Shown piece after piece: positions 59,272-64,000 of a DNA stretch of 64,000 bases; positions within the stretch are counted from its first letter, which is position 1, and every line of letters starts with the position of its first letter. Source of the stretch: Linnemannia elongata (taxonomy: Eukaryota; Mortierellomycota; Mortierellomycetes; Mortierellales; Mortierellaceae). The position numbers and the translations under genes were made by a program. A model generated the notes under the pieces. That model was not told where the DNA came from. It ran no database searches and saw nothing but the letters and a program-made list of their open reading frames with translations. The stretch spans positions 744,001-808,000 of the forward strand of contig JAXBDG010000008.1 of the NCBI GenBank assembly GCA_036320915.1. The letters run 5' to 3'.

Positions 59272-59397
59272 AGATCGTACCAGGATTTGAAGAAAGAGAT
59301 TGAGAGTGTAAGGATAGAGCACGAGAACTAAGAGCGTATACGGTTAGAGCGTCAGTCTATACTTGAGCGATTGCAACAGCAAATCAGACCCTCGTAG
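59272..59397 (+). pseudogene. Decayed coiled-coil remnant after the K7 stop
   Basis: In the frame of K7, the bases after TGA read RSYQDLKKEIESVRIEHEN, then TAA (59329-59331), then ERIRLERQSILERLQQQIRP, with TAG at 59395-59397. This matches the position and style of the C-terminal coil of K1-K5. It is either vestigial or reached by stop readthrough. Confidence 0.6.
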
Positions 59398-59616
59398 ACC
59401 TTCGTTTTTAAAAAGAAATAATCAAATAACAAAAAAGTGCCTGTGCAAGGTCTCAAAAAAGCCATATGTTCCTGTTATTGTGTTGGTAAACGCCTTGAGC
59501 TCCAATCCATGACTCTGGTTTTCTTGTCCCATCATGCAGTTGATGAGTATATCACCACCGCCCTCGAAGGATGACGAATAAGAAAGTGGATGAAACTTTA
59601 AAAGAGGGTATCCAAA

Positions 59617-59994
59617 TCAGTGATGTTTAATGGGTGGTGGAGGATAGAATGGAGAACGATACAGGTACATGATTTTGTCAGGGGAATAGTCAGACTTATC
59701 CACCAGTTCATCCACCGTTCTGTTTCCTATGTCGAATGCAAGGACCGCCATTCCTAGTCCGCTGAATGCTGCCCTGATAACAACGTTGTGAGACTCGTAA
59801 TGCAATGTCACATAACGGCGACCTGATGTCTCGCCAACTAGGCCATTGTATTCCACGGTAAAGGGAGGAGTAATATCTGGTTTTACACCATCAGTCACGT
59901 AGATAACTCTGGATGAGGAACCGAATGCCTCGTCCATTGCCAACTTATCCTCGACAGTAGGTTGTACTCTAAGATATACCACAAATTCAGCCAT
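59617..59994 (-). CDS. Small orphan protein
   Basis: A 125-residue single-exon ORF starts MAEFVVYLRVQPTVEDKLAM at 59994; an ATG at 60027 would add 11 residues but with poorer context. The sequence looks like a folded alpha/beta domain with strands such as RVIYVTD, RRYVTLHYESHN and GMAVLAFDI, and it ends YRSPFYPPPPIKHH. No family was recognised. It is transcribed toward the K7 remnant. Codon and residue use are protein-like, unlike the neighbouring low-complexity ORFs. Confidence 0.5.
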   Translation of the reverse strand: MAEFVVYLRVQPTVEDKLAMDEAFGSSSRVIYVTDGVKPDITPPFTVEYNGLVGETSGRRYVTLHYESHNVVIRAAFSGLGMAVLAFDIGNRTVDELVDKSDYSPDKIMYLYRSPFYPPPPIKHH

Positions 59995-60796
59995 AGTAGA
60001 TCCTGGAACATCATATTTAGTATTCACGAGATTTTAGCACAGCGTAATCGCGATAACGACGTACAAAAACAATCAGAACGAATTAAGAGTCTAGGTGGCA
60101 CCCTTTAAGTGAATCCATGGACTATGCCATGTAGTCGGAGGGGCGTCAATGCAGCCTCGCCACCAGCAGCGCCACAGTAGCCGTTCCTTTCAAAGAAGGG
60201 AGTGATGGGTCTCCTTATAAGTACGCGCAGCGGGAGGTCCAAGAGGCAACACCCATGTCTGTGTTGGCTCACCCTACCACCGGACACCCATCAGCTAAAG
60301 AACGCTGCTTCTGACATTCAAAACCTACTTATGAATATCATTCAAAGAAACTGTACGCCGCTTACTTGACGAATGGACACAGTGCGGAGGTGGGCAACCA
60401 GATGACAGCGATCAATGGAAGATTAGACAAGGATGATGTGAGGATGTAGGAAAGAAGTGACCAGAGAGAAGGTTAAGGCGAGAAGGAAGGGACGATTAGC
60501 GCATAATCTACGTCGCCAGAGTGAGCAATGCGTCCTTATCTTGATTTATACTTTTTTTTTACCCGACTGCACTGGCAGCCATCCACTTACCAAAGAAGTC
60601 TCAAGCGGAAACGACCATGGCTCTGCCATAGTCGTCCTCCTTTCAAAGGCACGTGTTGTGGTTATTTTGTCTTTGTCTTGTGTCATGCCTTATTTTCCCT
60701 TGGTGGCTATGACCCTTGGAGATTGATGACATTGCCCTAAATAGTTGGAAGTTTCTATCGCACGCCTCTTGCTTTACAATGTAATAATGTTCGTTG

Positions 60797-60832
<36 letters not shown>

Positions 60833-61660
60833 CAGAAGAGCGAAATGTCGAGGAGGTAGATGGTAAAAGTCCAAAGGGAAAACTTATCTCGTCAACCCTA
60901 AGCTTTAAGGGCTCTGTGTTGTTGCTGTTGTTCTTGTTTTGAAGGAGTTAACACGCACCGCCTCTAACGCTTTGCTTGTCTTGTCACCTGTCCATCATCC
61001 ATTACTCCGGATAATCGGAGCAAAGAAATAACCGTCTATAATGCCATCTTTTGGAATGTTATCAGAGTTGCTATAGTTCTCGTGAGAAGGAGCCGTCGAT
61101 AGCTTCTTGCCTTTTCTTACGGGCTATCATTCCCTTGATGGTCCCTCGAATAAATATTAAGCGGGAGGGAGGAAGAGCCCAAGTGGCCAAAAAGACACTA
61201 TCAAAAAGAAAGGAGGAGGGTGAGCCAAACCACCCTCTAGTCTCTTGTTGTGTTGATTGATGCCTTCCAGATGCCCCGCCTCCTCGAGCATGCGTTTGAT
61301 TTCCCTCTCGACCCCGTAGGATAAAATATAGCATCCAAGGCGCTCATGAATAAAGGGGTTCACAGAGTCATGACTGTATCCGCACTTTAGATAGTTGTAT
61401 TGAGGAGAGATGGGTTGAGTGGATGGGAAGGGAGTTCTGGGAAAAGAGAGCAAGAAAACAAGGGTACCACCTTGCCTTGGAAGCTGTTTTGTGGTCCCTG
61501 AGATAGCAAACAGACTGGGGCTGGAGTCTGACGTATAAAAGCGCGGAGGTGTGTTTCTGGCAATCATTTTTTGTTCTCGCTCTTTGTGATCCATTACTTT
61601 TCTGTCGCACAATACGGCAACCTTTCTTCGCTTCACTTCACTCCCTTCGTTTTTGTCAAC
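59995..61660. other. Spacer before the MFS transporter
   Basis: No gene is supported. A run of 34 A lies at 60797-60830. A TATA-like ACGTATAAAAGCG is at about 61530-61542, roughly 120 bases before the MFS start, followed by a C/T-rich leader. ORFs on both strands in this stretch lack family resemblance. Confidence 0.5.
60797..60830. repeat. A homopolymer, 34 bases
   Basis: An uninterrupted A run. No target-site duplication or box B was seen beside it, so it is not assigned to a SINE. Confidence 0.85.
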
Positions 61661-63455
61661 ATGTCAAAACCAACCACTTCTCTCGACCTCTCCCCTCACT
61701 CAGACGGCAATTCAACCTTTCAGCATGGACATCGCCATCGCCATGACAACAACAGTAGCAAAACTTTGACGAACAAGGATTCTGACATCACTCTTGCGGT
61801 CGACTACAATGGATCGACAAAGAGAGAAAAGATGGAGAGTATTGACATTGAGCTTGCGTCTCTCAGCAGCGACTCATTAGCAAAGGCAGCTGCTGCGGAA
61901 GATGGTGTATTTGTTGATGGCCCGGCATATGGTTGGGTGGTTGTCTTTGCTTGCTTTGTGTACCAGATGGTATCCATGGGTCTTTGTAACTCCTACGGTG
62001 TCTTCCAGGTGTGAACCCCTATCCCCTCTCCCAACCTTCCTTCTACCCTACTCACCTAATTTTTGTAACACCATCAACGTTTGTCATGCGGTTTGCTATG
62101 CTGTTTCATCTCATGCAGTGTGGTCAATCCGAAAGTCTGATCATTAATTTATATGAATCCTTTTCTCTGCGTGAATGACCTGTCCTCTACTAGAATTACT
62201 ACCTCACAGAGACGTTCAAGGACAAGGCAACGGTCTTCCAGATTACATGGATTGGCACTCTAGCAATGACACTTCTGGACGCCCTTGGACCATTCACAGG
62301 TGCGATCTGTGACTACTTCGGACACCGGACTTCAACCCTCATCGGTGCTTCTGTGATGACTTTAGCTTTGGTCCTGGCCGCCTTTTCGACTCAAGTCTGG
62401 CAGCTCTATCTGACACAGGGACTACTCTATGGCGCTGGGACCAGTATGACTTACTTTTCGTCAATGACCTTGCCCTCACAATGGTTCACCAAGAACCGTG
62501 GATTGGTGACAGGTATTGCTATCAGTGGGGGAGGAATCGGAGGACTCTGGATCTCACCGGTAGTCAGCAAGCTGTTGAACATCAAGGGGTTCAGCTTCAC
62601 CATGCTGGTAATTGCCGCAGTTCACATGGTTCTTTTGATCCCTGCGGGGCTGCTGTATAGAGAACGTCGTGAGACGGGACGTAAGAAAGCACAAAGGATC
62701 AAACGGTTCGGATGTTGTGAGGGCGAATCTGTGGGGGCGGAGAGCAAACGGGGCTTTGTGGATTTTTCTATCCTCAGGGACCTTCGATTCTGTCTTTTGG
62801 TTATCTCATGCGCCTTTGTCATCAGTGGATACTTTTCTCCATTCTTCTTTATCACTTGTAAGTTCACTTTTCTTATCTTTCATATGTTTTTTTTTGCAGC
62901 CTCAGAGGTATGTATGAACTCCCAATTCTTATTTTCATTACTCTTATAGCGTACGCGATCCAACACGGTGTTGAACAGTCGACGGCTACACTCATGGTTG
63001 GTCTTATGAACGGGTCCGCAGCCATCGGCAGAATATTCATGGGTTTCATCCTCGACCGCATCGGATCCATTAACGCCCTCTGCATCTCAACCTTCGCCAC
63101 CACACTTACTCTCTTCTTCCTCTGGATGTTCGCCAATACATCCACAACAATGATCACCTTCTCCATCGCATACGGACTCTGTGGCGGCGCGCACGTCTCT
63201 TCTGCCATCTCTGCATCCTCGACGATTGCAGGGGGACTAGATCGACTGGGATCGGTGACGGGAATCATGTATGCAGTGATGACGATTGGATCGACGGTTG
63301 GGTCACCGATCTCGGGGGCGATTTTGGACACGGTGGGCCATCATACAGACTATACAGGGGTGATTGTCTGGTCCGGAAGTGTGATGCTCATTGCGAGTTT
63401 GGTTCAGTTTTGGATGAAGTTTGTCACCAGTCGAGATCTCTTTGCCAAAGTGTAG
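61661..63455 (+). CDS. MFS transporter, monocarboxylate-transporter (MCT/Mch) like
   Basis: Three exons (61661-62008, 62194-62857, 62950-63455) give 505 residues. A disordered N-terminus of about 85 residues, with a HGHRHRHD patch, precedes DGPAYGWVVVFACFVYQM, the usual first helix of MCT-type carriers. About twelve helices follow. The central loop contains KKAQRIKRFGCCEG and RGFVDFSILRDLRFCLLV. The signature positions DYFGHRTS (motif A-like) and QWFTKNRGLVTGIAISGGGIGG are clear, and the second half has RIFMGFILDRIGSINAL. In fungi such proteins (Mch family) are plasma-membrane or vacuolar carriers; MCT homology does not prove lactate or pyruvate as substrate. A partial duplicate of its last exon follows. 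Confidence 0.85.
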
Positions 63456-63699
63456 GAAGCATTGTCAGTGTTGTCCTCTATGTTTTTGTTTGTTGTACAT
63501 TATGCTAGAAGCTATCATCACATTGCCAGACACTCAACCTTAGTCTGTTTCCTCGTTCATAGTTACGTTTCTTTATTAATCAACATGTTATCAAGTTTCT
63601 TGTTCCTCGTGCCCTTTGTTGATGCTCGTCTACTCGTCTATTCGTCTCGTTGTGCAGCGGCGCCCACGTATCTTCAGTGGCGACCTCCACGGCTTAACT

Positions 63700-63922
63700 T
63701 GCGGGATCAAGCGATATTGATCCGTGGCTGGTATGATTTATGTATCATGGGGATCGGAATGACCTAGGGATCACCCATCTCTGAAGCCATCTTGGCTCTA
63801 TTGGGCGTCATACGGATTATAAGGAGGATAGCGTGTGGTCGGGGAATGTGATGCACATTGAAAGGCTTATTCAGTTGTGTATCAAGCTCATTAACAATCG
63901 AAACTCTCTGGTTAAAGTGTAA
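63700..63922 (+). pseudogene. Decayed duplicate of the 3' end of the MFS gene
   Basis: This stretch aligns by eye with 63233-63455. Shared blocks include GGGATCGG, GGGTCACC/GGATCACC ATCTC, GGGC-TCATAC-GA-TAT, GTGTGGTC/GTCTGGTC, GGGAATGTGATG, GTTCAG/ATTCAGTT, and CTCT-TGCCAAAGTGTAG/CTCTGGTTAAAGTGTAA. It has in-frame stops and small deletions, and no upstream exons. The copy is a tandem remnant. Confidence 0.75.
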
Positions 63923-64000
63923 ATAACACCAATGTGGATGTGTCTGCACACAAACAAGGATGGCATGTTCTCCTTTTGCTGTTGAATGCTTCCATGTGCA

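Noticed and set aside
60105..60287. 60-residue minus-strand ORF
   Set aside because: No family resemblance and poor start context. It was not supported as a gene.
62899..62906. Eight-base microexon CCTCAGAG in the MFS intron 2
   Set aside because: Including it breaks the frame of the following exon. Direct joining gives FFFITSYAIQHG, as expected for MCT-type carriers.

Overview
The window is nuclear DNA of a filamentous fungus. It shows spliced genes with short GT-AG introns, pyrimidine-rich leaders before start codons, long A/T homopolymers and no bacterial operon signals. The protein style (Ser/Thr- and His/Gln-rich low complexity, F-box/ankyrin proteins, expanded kelch membrane proteins) suggests Mucoromycota, most likely Mortierellomycotina. 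That placement is a judgement from sequence character, not a database match.

Left part (1-15 kb): a DAHP synthase gene (shikimate pathway) is followed by an unusual concentration of tRNA methylation genes. TRM11 (-) and TRM112 (+) are divergent neighbours. After a FYRN/FYRC chromatin-type gene (-) come TRM9 (+) and TRM61 (-), which converge tail to tail. Trm112 is the known obligate partner of both Trm11 and Trm9, so an activator and two of its client enzymes lie within about 11 kb, next to the catalytic subunit of the m1A58 enzyme.

Middle (15-40 kb): an F-box/ankyrin protein with a 1.5 kb intron; a long repeat-rich spacer; a secreted 11-exon subtilase with a PA domain; an 842-aa disordered protein with sororin-like features and an MCB/CRE promoter motif; the mitochondrial protease OMA1; a large orphan single-pass membrane protein; and an OPY2-type membrane anchor (HOG pathway).

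Right part (40.6-59.4 kb): a tandem array of seven related kelch-type genes, five apparently intact (K1, K2, K4, K5, K7) and two fragments (K3, K6). Each intact copy encodes a signal peptide, a Cys-Cys-Met propeller start, kelch-like repeats, one membrane helix and a disordered cytosolic tail. K1, K2, K4 and K5 also end in a coiled coil, which K7 has lost. Exon 2 (52 nt) and exon 3 (183 nt) have constant length in all five. Copies show patchy sequence homogenisation, a GT/GC splice-donor switch, a duplicated membrane segment and recurrent loss of the coiled coil. A SINE-like insertion with a 13-bp target-site duplication sits in the array. The window ends with a small orphan gene, a monocarboxylate-transporter-like MFS gene and a decayed copy of its 3' end.

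Exon borders were set by reading frame, splice consensus and family similarity. No transcript data were available.
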